A DNA stretch of 64,000 nucleotides, taken from the NCBI GenBank assembly GCA_028583685.1, contig JAMXIF010001253.1, positions 98,473,813 through 98,537,812 of the forward strand, written 5' to 3'. A program made the position numbers and the translations under genes. This document shows positions 24,801 through 39,800 of the stretch, one piece after another; within the stretch, counting starts at the first letter, position 1, and each line of letters begins with the position of its first letter. Under the pieces are notes generated by a model, which searched no databases, had not been told where the DNA came from, and saw only the letters and a program-made list of their open reading frames with translations. This DNA comes from Petaurus breviceps papuanus (Eukaryota > Chordata > Mammalia > Diprotodontia > Petauridae).

Positions 24801-27800
24801 TAAATATTTACTACTTTAAGGCATTGAACTAATGATTGGGAATACAGAGGTTAAAAGTGCAAGACTTCTCTTTGTATTCCTGTGTAATATAAGCTTCTTG
24901 AGGGTTGAGACTATTTAGGGTTTGGTTTTTTACTTTGCTTTTTTTTGCCTTTGTATCTACAGTACCTAGCATAGTACATTGCACCTTGATTACTAATAAA
25001 TGTCTGAATTGAAAAAAAAAATGAGTGACCCTCAAAAAGATAAAAAACAACATAGTCATTTTTCAGGGTTCTTACAGTATATTAGGGCTATGAGATTTAG
25101 ACAGATAATTATAATGCAAGTTAGAATGAGACATATATGGGGCAGTTAGGTGGCACAGTGAATAGAACACCAGCCCTGGAGTCAGGAGGACCTGAGTTCA
25201 AATACGGCCTCAGACACCTGACACACTTACTAGCTGTGTGACCTTGGGCAAGTCACTTAATGCCAATTGCCTTGCCCCCCCCCCCCCCCAAGAAGTCTTT
25301 AGAATGAGACAAATACATAGGAGAAGTGAAATAGGCATGAGACATTTGGGGAGAGAATAATCACTTCTGGTTGAGGAGTCAAGATATGCTTTGCAGAGTA
25401 GGCACCATTTTAGCAGCTGGGTCTTGAAGAAAACAAAGGATTTTTATTAGGCAGAGATGTAGAGGGAGGCTATTTCAAACGTGGGAGATGGTAGATGCAA
25501 ATGCATGGAGAAATCTTAATGAGATTGAACAATAGGTAGCAGTCTAGTTTTACTGGAAAGTAGATTGAGTGAAGATGAATTAATGTAAGAAGAATGGATA
25601 CGAAGATTAGAGCTTCATTTTGGAGGGGTGAGAGTAAGGAGTATATTTATAGGAGCCACTGAATGTTTTTGAGCAGGGCAGTACCATGAAGATTATTTTG
25701 GTACTTGTATGAAGGAAGGCATGAAGAGGGAAAAAGATAGAGGAAGGAGGCCAATTAGAATAATATTATAATAGTCGAGGCAAGAGGTAATAAGAGTCAA
25801 CCATGGTAGTCACCATAGGAAAATAAAGGAAGGGACAGATATGAGAAAGATTTTTTGGAAGTGGATTTCATAGGACATAGTATTTGATTGGATGTGGAGG
25901 ATACAGGCAAGGGAAAATTGATGATAACACCAATGTTTTTAGCCTGAGGGATTGTGATGACAATGATAGTGTCAATGGTGCTAGGTAAGTTAGGAGACTG
26001 TGTAGGCATTGTAACTTCAGTTTTTAACATTGAGTTTGAGTTATTGGTAGGATATGCAGATGGACTTCTATATAAAATATGTGGAAATGTAAGTCTGAAG
26101 GTCAACAGAGATTGGGGAAAGATAGATTTGGGAGCCATTCACATGGAGATAATAGTTGAAGCCCTGGACATGAATGAGATTGCTAAGGGAGTGAGACATG
26201 TTGAGAGAAGAGAGTAGGGACATTGACAGTCTTGGAAGGTGACCAGATTTACCAAGCAAGAGGAAGAAAAGGAATTTTTGAGGAGATAGGGAATGTGGGT
26301 ATTCTGAGAGTCAGGAAGGAAACTGATAGTGTTTCAGTAATACAGAAGCAAATGGAGAAGAGATTATCAAAAAGGGAGATTGTTGGCAATATCAGATGTT
26401 TTAGTACAGATCATACATAGTTGACGAGGATTCAGAAAAGGTCTTTGGAACTGGCAGTTAGGAGATCCTTTGGTGACCTTGTTGAGAGTAGTTTCAGTAG
26501 AGGGATGGAAAAGGAATCCCCATTGTAGAGCACTGAGGGGTGACTGGGCAGGAAGTAGAAAGAGTGAGCAAACTCTTTATTCTAAAAGTATGGTAGGAGA
26601 TGTGTAAGATCAGAGGAATATTTTTCTTTTTTTTTTTTATTCCAGAATCCTGAACAGATGGGTTCACAAATTAGAAAAAGTATAGAGGAAGAGATTGGAA
26701 ATGAAAGAGAAGATGATGATCCACATAGTACAGTCTTGGAGTAGATAGGAGAGGAAATTGAATCAGGGACACAATTGGAAGGATGTGTCTCTGCAAGGAG
26801 GGCCAGCTCTGAGAATGGAAGGAAGTCAGGAGAGAATCTGATGACATTGAAAGATTAAAAGTGAAGGAGGGGAGATAAGGAACTCATGCTAGGTGATTTA
26901 AGTTTTCTGAGCAGAGTAGGAAATTGGGTCATCTGAGAGGGGGTGAAAAAATTTGTTTAATAAAGCTGCAGATGCTTTTGAGGGAAGACAAAACAAAATA
27001 GTTGTTTCTAATGTTTGTCTCCTATCTTACCCTAATCCTCTACTGTCAGAGGCTCACGGAGTGAGAAGTATATCTCTAATATAACTCCTCTGTTTTCTTG
27101 AGAGAGGCCTCTACAATGTGACTCACATTGAGTTTTTATTTACCATAAGATTCACTTGAAGCAATCAAAAAGAAAGCCTGAAATTTATTTAAAATATCAC
27201 TTAAAAAACACAGAATGTTGTCTGTTTGGAATGTAAATTTTTTTTTTAATTTGAATTTATATATTTATTTTCTTTTTGGAGGAGGCGAGGCAGGGCAATT
27301 GTGGTTAAGTGACTTGCCCAAGGTCACACAGCTAGTAGGTATTAAATATCTGAGGCCGAATTTGAACTCATGTCCTCCTGACTCCAGGGTCAGTGCTGTA
27401 TTGACTCTTCCACCTAGCTTCCACAAATGTAAATTTCTTAAGTTAGAATCCAGGTCTTTATGCTTCTATTTTCTAAACCTTTTAAACTAGTTTAATCACA
27501 CAGTGATTATAATGATATAAATTTTTATTCTCTTAAGGTTTAGTCAGCATCTAGGGGAAAGATGATTACATTTAGAGTAAGAACACTGGAATTCAAATCC
27601 TGTTGGTCACTGACTACTTACATAACCTTAAACAAGTAACTTAACACCTCTGGGTTAAAGTTTCCTTATTTGCTAAATAAGTACTTTGTACTAAATGGCT
27701 TCCAAGGACTTTCAGATCTAAGTCTCTTAGCCTATGATCTTAGTTTCATAGCACTTACTTCTGCTAGACAGGTTCCATAAGAAGCTCAAGCTCAAATTGT

Positions 27801-30800
27801 CATTAATGGAACTCATTATCTTTTCCCTAAAACCTATCCTTTTTACTAACTTCACTGTTTCTCTTAAAGGTACTTCAGCCCTTGACTCTTCACTCTCCCT
27901 CAGTTCCCATATCCAGTCACTCATGAGGTCTTGTTTATATTTCCTTCTTAACACCTCTCCTATCCGTTATCTTTCTGCTTCTCATTGTTACTGTTCTAGA
28001 AGCATTCACCTCTTGCTTGGAGTATTTCAATAGCTGCTTGATTTCCTGCTCAGGCTCAATCAGTCATTCAGTAAATCAGCAAACATTTGTTAAGCACCTG
28101 CTGTGAGCCAGGTACTTTGCTAGGGGTTGATAAAAAGACAACAATAAAACAATTCCTATCCTCAATGAGTTTGCATTTTATTGCTTTCTAAACCTCTTAA
28201 AATCCTTTATAAATGCTTGTTGGTTATTGTTATTAAGAGAGACACTGCATGCATATATATATGAAAGGTGATTTGATGAGGAAGTCACTTGCTATCAACT
28301 GGACAGATTAGAAGGGACATCAAGTAGAAGGGAACTAGGGATTTTAAGAGGTGGAGGAGAGGGGGGAATTCATTCTGTGCATGGTGACTAGTCCCCATGC
28401 AAACACATGGAGAGATAGGGGGTAGAGTACCATGTCTAAGGAATAGCAAGAAGGCTAATCTGGCTGAACCAAAGAATACAGGAAGAGAAGGAATATGTAA
28501 TGTTGGTGCCAGGATGGGAAGGACTTTAACTGATTAACAGAGGGGTTTGTGCTTGATCCTAGATGCACTAAGGAACCAGTAGAGTTTATTGAACAATGAA
28601 ATGATATGGTCAAGCCTGTGCTTTAGGAATATCTTGTTGGCAAATATGTTGAAGGTGGATTAGAGTGGGCAAAGACTTGAGACAAAGTGACCAATTCAGA
28701 GACTGTTATAGAATCCCAAGCTCTAAGAGATAATGAGAACCTCAATGAAAATGTTGGCTGTCTGAGTAGACAACATATGTGATTTTGTGGAGGTAACACT
28801 GACAAGACTTGGCAGCAGTTTGGAAGGAGGAAAAAGTGGGATGAGGAAGAATAGGTGAGAATGACTCTGGTATTAACCTAGGCAACTAGAAGAATGGTAG
28901 TGCCCTTCCTTAGCAGATGTAGACAGTTTTGGAACAGGTGCTAGTTTGTAGGGAAAGACAATGATTTCTCTTTTGGATGTGGAAAATATGAGATGCTTGT
29001 GGAACATCTAGTTCAACATGTGATAGGTATTTAGTGATATAGAACTAGTGCACAAAAGGCTAGGTCTGGCTATATAGATCTGGAAGTTTTCTGCATGTAG
29101 ATAACAATTAAATCCCTAAAGTCTGACAGAGAATGTAAATAGTGAAGAGAAGAGACCCAGGAAAAAGTTATTGGATATACCCAAAAGGGGTTGGGATGTG
29201 GATGGTGATTTAGCAAATGAGATTGAGATGGAAGGGTCAGATAGGAGTTCATGATTGGATTGGATAAATTTATTTTAATAATAATGTTAATTAAAATATT
29301 TTTAAAACTTCATTATTCCCTAAATCATTTTTGTGAGCATTGGATATTCATTTCTGTTAAAAGTCTGTAGTGGTTTAAATGTCTCTTGAGTTCTCATATC
29401 TCAAAGACCATTACTCCCAGAGGGGTACATTATTATAATTGCTTGTTATTTATTGCTGAAATTGAATTCTTTGGAGAGGGAAGCACAATATTTCTAATGG
29501 TTGACTCCAGCCCCTGAAACTACTTCCCATAATGATTTGCTATTTCTTAGACACACTTTAAAGAAGGAAATATAAACATCTAACAATAGAATTTAGTGTA
29601 GCACAATCTATTTTTACTTTTAGTTGCTTGGAGAAATCTTAGAAGAATTTTCTGATTTTTACCCTTAGTAGGATTGTAAAGAAGTTATTTGAAGGATATA
29701 TTTGTTTGCATTTCAGTAAAACAAAATGCTTCTATTCAAGTTTTATTATATTTCAAAATAAGTGTTTGAGTATGATAGGACACATTCTTTGCTTGAACAA
29801 GGGGGTACCTCCCCCAAATAACAAATTACATGATACTGTTTATATAAAGATAAGAAACGATAGAGATTTCAGAGATTATTTTGAGACATTCTAGCCCTTA
29901 ATGTTCTAGGTTGGACATGACATAGAGCTGTTGATAAATAGGGATGAGGACTTGTTTTGTGATTTTGATACAGGGAACTCCCAGGTAAGGAAACTGTTAG
30001 TGCAAGCCAGCATCTTCTTTGCAATTTGTAGTCTTCAGAAGTTGCTTCTAGAGGTTCAGTGACTTCCCTAGGGTAGTACAGCCAGCATGTGTCAGAGGTG
30101 AGACATGAATTCTCATCTTCTTGGCTCCAAGCCAGAGCTCTATGCATTATGTCTTTGGGTGACAGATGGAGATGGAATAGAGAAGTCTTAGAATGCAGGA
30201 TTGTAGTAAAGATAAGCAAACAGGAGTAGAGATGTAGATTTGAGGGTCACAAATATAGAAATAATAATTTAAATCATATAATTGATAATCCTTTCAAGAT
30301 AGAAAACATGTTGGCATATCTTGCCTTATTTACTTTGTGCATATCTGAAAAGTTATTTGTAAATGTAAAATTTGTCATCTGACTCATGATAAATGTATGA
30401 TGAATGTATGCTGGGCATTCCTTAGTGTGAATCTTTGTTGAAAAGCAAATAATTTTTTGTAAAGCAAGTAATTACTATTTTTTTTGTATAAATTCAGATT
30501 TTACAAATATCTGATTTATTTAAATAAAGGAACACCAATAGAGTGAAAATTGTAAAGCCTTAAATTGAGCCATAGGAGGCTAATCAATGCATTTAGCTAA
30601 GTACAACAACAACAAAAGAAAGAGAGAGACAGACTGGATAGATGAATGAAGAAGACCAGGAGAATCTTACGTTATTGGTTTCAGTTGCCCCCTAAGCAAA
30701 ACAAGACAGTGTCCTTTAGTCAGTCAAAAAGAATCTGCTGAGTTTTTGTCACATGCAGTATTTTCCTAATGCTTCTCAGATAGGTACTGAAGACATCTAA

Positions 30801-33800
30801 GATGTAAGACTTGTCATTGAGAATCTTGTTGTGGAGAAAACTAGTGCGCATATAATAACAGCAAATATGCAAAACAATAGAATTAAGTTCTGAATTGTGT
30901 CACAAACTATAAGTACTTTAAAAGCTCAGAGGAAGCCCCCCAAAGTTGGAGTGCTCAAGGATAACTTTGTAGAGGACGTAAAGGGTGAACTAGATCTCGC
31001 AATTCAGTAAATTTTGCATAGGTGGCTAAGAGAAGACAAATGTGGGAAACAACATGACTGAAGGCACAGAAACAGGAAGAGTTATGCTTTTAAAAAATAT
31101 TTATTTTTATTTTTCAGCATTCACTTCCATAAGATTTTGAGTTCTAAATTTTCTCCTCCTTCTCCTCCCCTCTCTCCAAGATGGCATGCAACCTGATATA
31201 GGCTATACATATACATTCGTATTAAACATATTTTCACATCAGTCATGTTATATAGAAGAATTTGAAAAAATGGGAGAAGTCACAAGAAAGAATAAACGCC
31301 CTTCCCCCCCCCCCCCCCCGAAAAAAGGAGAGCGCAAATTGTATGCTTTGATCTGCATTCAGACTCCATAGTTTGTTTTTTTTCTGGAGGATAGCATTTT
31401 CCATCATGAGTCTTTTGGAGTTGTCTTAGATCCTTGCACTACTGAGGAGAGCTAAGTCTATAAAAGTTAGTCATCACACACTGTTGCTATTACTGCGTAC
31501 AGTGTTCTCCTGGATCTACTCACTTCACATAGCATCAGTTCATGAAAGTCTTTCCAGGTTTTTCTGAAGCCTACCTGCTCATCATTTCTTATGGAATAGT
31601 AGTATTCTATTACATTCATATACCACAACTTATTCAGCCATTCCCCAACTGATGAACATCCCCTCAATTTCCAATTCTTGGCCACAACAAAAGGAGTTGC
31701 TATAAACAATTTTGTACATGTGGGTCCTTTTAGTGTTTTTATGATCTCTGTGATACAGACTTGGAAGTGGTATTGCTGGGTCAAAGGGTATGCATAATTT
31801 TATAGCCCTTTGGTCTTAGTTCCAAATTGCTCTACATAATAGTTGGATTAGTTACACAGCTCCCAGTAACAATGCATTAGTGTTCTAGTTTTCCCCACAT
31901 CTTCTCCAACATTTACCATTTTCTGGTTTTGTCATGTTAGCCAATCTGATAGGTATGATGTGGTACCTCAGGACTTGATTTGATTTGCATTTCTCTAATC
32001 AGTTGTGATTTAGAGCATTTTTTTTTCATATGACTATTGGTAGCTTTAATTTCTTTATCTGAAAACTGCCTGTTCATATCTTTTGATCATTTATCAGTTG
32101 GGGAATGACTTATATTCTTATAAATTGGACTCAGTTTTCTATATATTTTAGAAATGAGTATGCTTATTCTTATGGAGTGATGAGCATTCACAGTTTGATA
32201 GACTGCTCAGTAAATGGAGGCTTTGGGTATAGCCACTGTATTGTCCATAATGGAAAGGGGAGAATGCCCAAAAGGAATGATAGATCAAATGTTGCTTTCT
32301 TCATAGTTGTGAAAAGCCAGCACATATATGAAATCTGAGGAAAAGGAGAAATGAGGATAGAGATTAGAGTAGTTTCATTATGTTAGAAAGTATTTTTAGT
32401 ACAAACAACTGAAAGAGAGCTGTTATAGTTGTCCATTTTTATTCTGTCAGGGTTTGGGACAGAGGAAGAGGGGATTCATTTAGCTGTGAAAGGCAGTTCT
32501 CAATTTTTTCTCAAACTGAAGAGATCCTCTTTTTTCCTTTTTTTCCAAGTCAATGTGAGTACAATTGTATTAAAATAGAATGCAAGAGTTTACTTCTGTT
32601 CATGCTCAGAAAATTACGTATTCAGAAAGAGGGGTAGGGAAAGAAAATTTAGTAGTGTGAATTTCTCAGCATTTAGGGAAGGTCAGGCATTCATTGGGCA
32701 TGTAATATATTTTTTCTCTTTGTATAACTTATCTGTCTATATGCAGAACATACATATTTATGTTTCATATATACACATATGCAAATATAATTATAAAAAT
32801 ACACATATGTGTATTAATTTTAAATTAATTTAAAGGGATCACCTTTGGCATGTGAGTGAAATAAGACTGAAATTTATGATGGGAGGTGGTCCCTGATATT
32901 TTCATAGATTATCAGGGCACCTAATAGTTAAGTGAGAACTTTGGGCAGGTATTTCATATTACAAGAAAAGCTGGGCCAGTGATCTTTCCACCATTATCTG
33001 AAACATTTAAATAAAGTCAGTAGCTTTTTCCCCAGAATATTTTAGATTTAATCCACAGTTGGTATATTACCTTAAAGTATCTTATTTATGACAGAATGAA
33101 AAACTGAAAGTGTTCTTACTTTTATGTTTTAATAAGACTGTTTACATCTTTTAGAGAAATAAAATGTAAAAATTCTTGATCTGACATTTGTTCATTAGAA
33201 ATTGTTAGTATTTCTGGCTAGCTCTTTTAAATACTATCTAGGCGATCTCAGTTTTTATAAGAGAATATAGCCATTAATTTTTTTCTACAGATTTAGGCAA
33301 CAGAAGATTTGTGAAAACAAAATATATTGATCTCATTTATATTCCATTGATGAAGGAACACATGCTGGTCTCCGCTCGCTTTCTGTCCACTAATATGAAA
33401 TCCTTGTCCCTGCTTCTTTGCTGGTAGGTTTTTAGAAGTTCAGTGAGCAATGCAAATCGCCTGAAGAGTGGAAAATTCCCTTGTCACACAGATGCCCTTA
33501 TCAGCAGCAACCAGATGGAGCTCTGAGCAGGAACATTATCAATGTTAAATTGCTTTTTTTTTCCCTCAAGTAGAGAGGATTAAAGCATTCCTTCAGAAAT
33601 GGGTGGCAAATGCCGCAACTTAAGGATATTAATATTTGGAGCAGTTAGTATTTTTAGAAGCAAAAATATGGAAATACCTTACCAAAATATTTCATACTCA
33701 AAAACTAAATATTTCCAAATGTTTTCTTATAAATAAAATAGTGGTATATTCTTTCCACAGTGCAATGTAAAAGAGTTAGTTTTAAATTTTGTAAATATTT

Positions 33801-36800
33801 TTAAAATGATGCCTTTTTTGTTAATGATATAAATTCCATATCTTGTATATAAATTATTCAGTTTCAACAACAGAAAAGTGTGTTTACAGAAAATAGTTTC
33901 AGAGAGAATATTCTATATTATCTGATCTTTTTTTGATGAAAGGTAAAACAATATTTTAAAACATCCAGTTTAAATATTTTATAAAATTTTATGCACGAAT
34001 TTGGTATAATTAATTAGAGCTTCACTACACCTTTAAAGTACTTAGGAGTAACTTTTCAGTTCTCCATGAATTCATTTATAGAACTAATTAAAATATACTC
34101 ATTAATTATTGCTGTGATATAAGCTAATAATTGCTAAGCACTTTACAAATGCAATATTATATTAATAGTAGTAGTAGTAGCAATGTTCATAAATGTTAAT
34201 AGTCATCTGTGTGTTTTCTAGAGAATTTATCTTGGAGGTTGATAAAGGAGATTGTTTTTTATAATTCCGTGATATCTTTAGACTCTTATGTTAGTGATGG
34301 CGTCTGTAATGTTTAAAATGTTGCCTGAATTCTGATAGTTGACCCGTTTCTCTCAAGGAAAAAAATATATGTTTGTAATTTGTATTAATGAAAATATCAA
34401 TGGTTAAGAATGTGTTTCCTGTACACTTTTTTCATTAAGAATATAAACAGTTTCATGGAGTATTTTTGGAAAATTTTTTTCCCCCTTAAGGCCCAATTTT
34501 TCATTTTTTTTGGGGGGGGGAAGGGAGGCAAAAATTGAAGTATGGCAACAGTTATAAGGACAAATATAATTTTTTCACTAGTATAAATCTGAACATGTAG
34601 AAAAGGGTGTCAGAATTGGTTTCTTTTCTGAATTTACACCTAAATATCAGTATATTAATTAGGCTATACTTTCACATGTAGCAGTGAGGAGATGTTTTAT
34701 TTTTGTGCGTGTATGTTTATGTAACTTAACCCCCAAAAGGACTAAGCTCTTAACCTAATGGCTTTGTAAATTGTTTTAATGCTTTATTTATAGAACCAAT
34801 TTGGAACTGGAGCTAATTCATCGTGGAGGGAATTTGTGTTCAGGTGGAGCAAGCACAGCTGGCAAACGATCTTGTTTGAGTGAGTATTTAAAATTATTAA
34901 ATTCGGTTTGCTTTTGGACTAAATATTGAATTTTCAGAAAAAGTATAAAATAAAGTTTACTTTTTTAGTGTAACTTGAAATACTTTACAAATTTCTTTAA
35001 ATTTATAACCTTTTACTATTATGGCTAAATCTTTACAAGGCTAACCACATATCTCCCTGATTTTAAAGTATATTTGTAATCTCACTTTACCTACTCAGGA
35101 AGCAAATGGATTTAGTAATGAAAGAAGGTTGTATTTCCAGCTATAAAAAATAATTGGCTTTTTCATCCCCCACTTTAGTTCTTTTAAAGGAAATATATTA
35201 TGGATGCTTTTATTTTGCCTGGAGATTTCTTAACATACTTCTAATTAAATTTGAAATAACTTTGTAATATGTTATTTTGTTATGTTCATAAAATTTTTGT
35301 ATGAGTTTTTCAGGTAAAAATATTTTTCTAGTTCACGCTGTTTGTAGTAGTTTAGTCATTGATTAAAGTCTAATTTGGATACTTAAAAATAGATTTAAGA
35401 GTGTAATTTTAGTTCTACAATTAGTCCTAATTTTAATCATATCATTTTGAAGAGTGATATCAAAGGTAGGCACAGAGTACGAATTGTCATAGATTTATTT
35501 GACTACTGGCAAAATTCCTCTTTCCTACTTCCTTCTACTGTCCCTTCTACCAACAAAATAAAGTGATGATGGATTTTTAGAGGGGGGAGGGTTAGGATAT
35601 ACAGCTAGTTTTTCTAAAAGTACTAAAAATAACTTTTCCAAAAAGTTATCCATACATATTTGCTTTACTTTGTTTGCCCTCACTCATGCTTTAAAAATAA
35701 TGCATGTATCTCATTGCAGTTTTTTTTTCAGACATGTAATTTTGGGGGAAATGATCTAGATAACCCAGCATTACTAGTATAAAGTTAGAATGTGTAAGGA
35801 ACTTGATGTTAAAGATGGGCTTTCCTCATATGGGATGGGAAGGCACTGTGCTTTTTTGTGTGGCTGCTTTCAGAACTAGCTCTGGAGGTGTACAAGTTTT
35901 TGGTGTTTCTAATTTGGTGTTGTCCTGGGAGACATGTGGGTACTGCTTTCATGGACTGTACTCTAATTTTTACACAGGATGGGCCCTTCCTCCCTTGCAG
36001 TCATAAATGACTAGTCCTTTTTGTGGCCTCTGAATGGTGACTGGGCCCCCTGTTAACTTGTGATGGATCATAGGCGAAACTGCAACCCAGAACTGCTCAT
36101 GTGCAGTCGAGTGGCCGATCAGCACTAGCTGCACCCAAAGTCAGCAAAGGGTCTCCTGTATTCTCTTCTGATCAGTTGTCTCACCCCCTTTACCATCTCT
36201 GGCCTGGGAGCTCCTGAAACTCGTACTGCTCCCTCCAAGGCCCCCTGCTGGCTCTGGGCCTCTGCCCGTTCCAGGCCTGTCCTGCTGACCTCCTGAGGTG
36301 TCTGCAAAATGTCTCCCTCTGACTTTTTGTTGCTTCTGCCTCTCCAAAATTTGATTTGAGGCATTATTGTAAAGTCGTTTGTGGGAGTGTGTTGGAAGAG
36401 CTCAGCCTGTGCTCTTCTTGTATATTTACTCTTAAAGAAGTCTCCAAACAAGCTGTTTATAGTTGTCATTTTTTTTTCAAATTGAATTAACAGCACCAGT
36501 GGCTTATCAAGGATAAAATGTACGTCTCCAATCTAATGTCTAGGAAAGAATTCACAATGGGGACAGTGGGCAGAAATAACCTATTACTGTGTTGTTGGTA
36601 TTTTAAGCCTTATCTATTAATCAAGTGTTCTAGTTGTTTAAAATACTTTTAGAAGAGTAGAGAGAGTTAAAAATAAAACTTTTACATGTTGGATGTCCCT
36701 AAATGAAAAATGTTTACACAAACTTCTTTTAGGTAATCTTCCTATCTTGAATAACTAGGTTTATTAATAAACAATGCCACTCCTCGTAAAGACTGCATTT

Positions 36801-39800
36801 TATTCAGTAAAGGTGTATATCAATTGTAAATTCTTTTAAAGTTAGATTATTTGTTTAGTGTATTAAGAAAAACTCTTATTGGTCAGCCTCTTGTATATGA
36901 TTTGAATGTACATAAGAAAAATCCATAAATTCTAGTATGGTCTGGAATTTCTAAGAATTTTCATATTAGAATAATCTTAGTACTTTTCTACAAAAGTAAA
37001 TGTTGAATATTGGATCTTAATTTAAAGAGGTGATATATTGAGAAAAATGGCTTTGTTTTTGACCTTTTAGTTAGAAAAAGCACAAAAAATTTTTTTCTTC
37101 CCATAAAATCTTCATCACCATCCTGAATCTTTAAACTGCAGATTCACTTCTGCTGTTTTGAATCTGGATCTAATCCCTATCTCAAATAAATTCCCTCAAA
37201 ACATTTTATAAAGAGATTAATTTTGAAACTTTAACCAAGAGAGGCAGTCAAATACCTGCTTTGACGGTTTTTGTTACTGTTTCTGATTCAATCTTGATAT
37301 AATCTATTATTTTATTTTAAAAAAAGCTACAGAGTCTACACAGTGAATATCTTTGTTAATCGCTATAGGCAGTTCAGCTTAGCTTTATTTGGGCAACTTG
37401 AAATAGTTCTGTTGTATACTTAGTGAAATTTTGATAATGACCCGAGAGTTTGAGGAAATTATTTTGACCTTCATTCCAAGCTTCAGTGAAGACTGTATAG
37501 CTTTAGTGTGGAATATTAATGATGAGACTTTGGAAAGTTATCCTTTGGTGGCCTGACCTTATCCTTTAAATACTTTCATTGATTACTTCAGGGCATTTGT
37601 AAAATAGTTCATAGCCAGAATTACATGTTCTGCTTCACTAATAGAGAAAAAAATCATATAAAATTATAAGGATAATAAAAAAGGAAAATATTGTCAAAAT
37701 AAGAGGAAATTACTCTGAACTAGGAAGGCATTCCAGCAAAGTGGAAAGAATTCAGGATTTAGAGTCAAAGAATCAGGATTCAAACCCAGACCTCTACCGA
37801 CTTTGTGAATCAGGACAAGCCACTTCTATTTTCTGAGTCTCTGTAAAAATAAGGTGGTTGGAATGGATGACTTCTTAGGCCCCTTCTAGCTCTGAATTTA
37901 TGTTCTGGCTATTTTTTGACTAGATACTAAGAATAGGTAGCTTCTGTTATAGGGAGACATTTGCTTGGTACCAGAAATAATTTATATAGGGCCAATGTAA
38001 AGAATGTTGATTTTTATTTGTTTTACTTTACTAGGGATATTACAGGTGAAATTGTTTGGTTTGCTGCAAAAAAAATTTTTTTCTGGTAAATACTGGACTT
38101 GATTGAATCAGTTTGAATTGAATTTGAATTGAATCAGATTGAGTGCCTCAAAGGTCTCATACAGATCTGTATGTCTTATCCCCCTAGCCAGAGGGATCAT
38201 TGATATGGTACTGAGTGATTGACTGTTTGAAGTTATTTGTTATCTAAATAGGGACAGGGACAGAAACCAGGCCTGTGATTGCTTTAGTATAGGGATCTCT
38301 CAGATGAAGAAATTCTCTCTACCCATGCAGGTCCACACTTTCTCTTGAGTTCAGGAAAGAATAAACACAAGTGGGACGTCTAGGTGGTGCAGTGAATAGA
38401 GCACCAGTCCTGGAGTCAGGAGGGCCTGAGTTTAAATCTAGCCTCAGACACCTAACACTTACTAGCCGTGTGACCTTGGGCAAGTCACTTAATCTCAATG
38501 GCCCTGCCCTCCCCCTCCAAAAAGCAAAAACAAAAAAAGAATAGACACAAGAGAGACAAATAAATAGCAAGGCTATGTGCTCTTGCCCTCATGCTGGCTC
38601 TTGATAAGAGAGGGTCTAAGACTTATGTCTCATCTGCAGTTACCACAGTTCATCCTTCTTTTAGGGCCATCCAGGCTAGAAATAGGTCCTCTGTGACTTC
38701 TTGTGTATGTGTTCGGAAGACTATACTGGAGTCTCTTTCCATCCACCATATCTCTATCTGTTGTTCTTTGGACCATTTAAAATTTTGATGATTAGAACTT
38801 CATTTCCTAAATTTCACATCTTCTCACACTCCTCTGAAATCATTCCTATTTTCTTTAGCTTCACTCCTAAATGGGATGAAGAGATGACCCTTCTCCCTGG
38901 TAATGTTAACTGTTTTAGATATTGCCATGGTCCCATCCTTTTCTCTAGCAGATTGCTCCGGCTATCATTCTCACTCCCTCTAATCCTCAGTTTTTCCCCA
39001 TCTAATGTTTCCTTCCTTAGTTCCTTAAGTCTGTTCCCAAGTTTCTTCTCTTAAAAACTCTTTCCCTTTTTAGCTAAAAAAGCCATCTCTACTCACTACC
39101 TTTACTTCATCTCTTTCCACATCTTTTACAGTCTCAGTCTCAACTTCATCATACAATTAAAATTTCTTTTCTCAAAATTACTAGTGGCTTCTTATTTGCT
39201 AAATCCAATGACTTCTCAGTCCTTATCCTTCTTATTTTCTATAGCATTTGACACTGTCAACCACCTATTCCTCCTATAGATTTCTTTGTTTTTCTGACTC
39301 TTCTCACCTCTCACCTATCTGAACTCACAGGTTTCTTCATACATGTCACACCCACTAACTATAAATCTTCCCCAAGACTCTGTCTTGGGCCCTTTTCTTT
39401 CTTCTTTCTATAATCTCACTGGATAATCTCATTATCTTTCATGGGTTCATTTGCCATCTCCAAGCAGATGGTTCTCAGAGACATGTATCTGTCTCTCTCT
39501 TGAGCTTCCAGTCCATTATCACCAACTGCCTGATGGTGATATTTCAGATTGTATGTCCTACAGATATCTCAGACTCAATATATCTAAAACAGAATTCAGT
39601 ATCCCTCCCCCAAAAGACCGTTATATAATCAGTATAATAAAACCTATATGATAAAAACTGCACATTGTTCTCAAAGCTGCCCAACTTTTCTTTGCTACTT
39701 TGTTGGTTTTCTTTTGTTCTCTGCTGTGCACTTTTTGCTTTATTTTCCTCTCCTGCCCCCGCCAAAGAAGACTACAATTAACCTTGGATATATATATATA

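Larger units (their letters stand above)
24783..26960 (-). mobile_element. L2/L3-type LINE, minus strand, interrupted
   Basis: Antisense tail acatttattaaatatttact at the left, then the L2-like body order through 26960: the gggtcttgaagaaaac segment, gtagatgcaaatgcatggag, the gttgagagaagagagtaggg region. More diverged than the L2 at 18255. Interrupted by an opposite L2 tail (24861-25012) and a SINE (25134-25298). Confidence 0.65.
20552..34793. other. UBR3: UBR3 intron (14.2 kb)
   Basis: Contains layered L1, L2, MIR, SINE and LTR-like elements. Stretches with nothing recognised: 20560-21470, 22150-22610, 23870-24220, 24300-24780, 27010-27225, 29270-30020, 30160-30710, and nearly all of 32165-34790 apart from an information-rich block at 33300-33560. 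Confidence 0.75.

Noticed and set aside
31467-31784. 105-codon minus-strand frame as a host gene
   Set aside because: It matches the conserved C-terminus of L1 ORF2 and belongs to a 5'-truncated L1.
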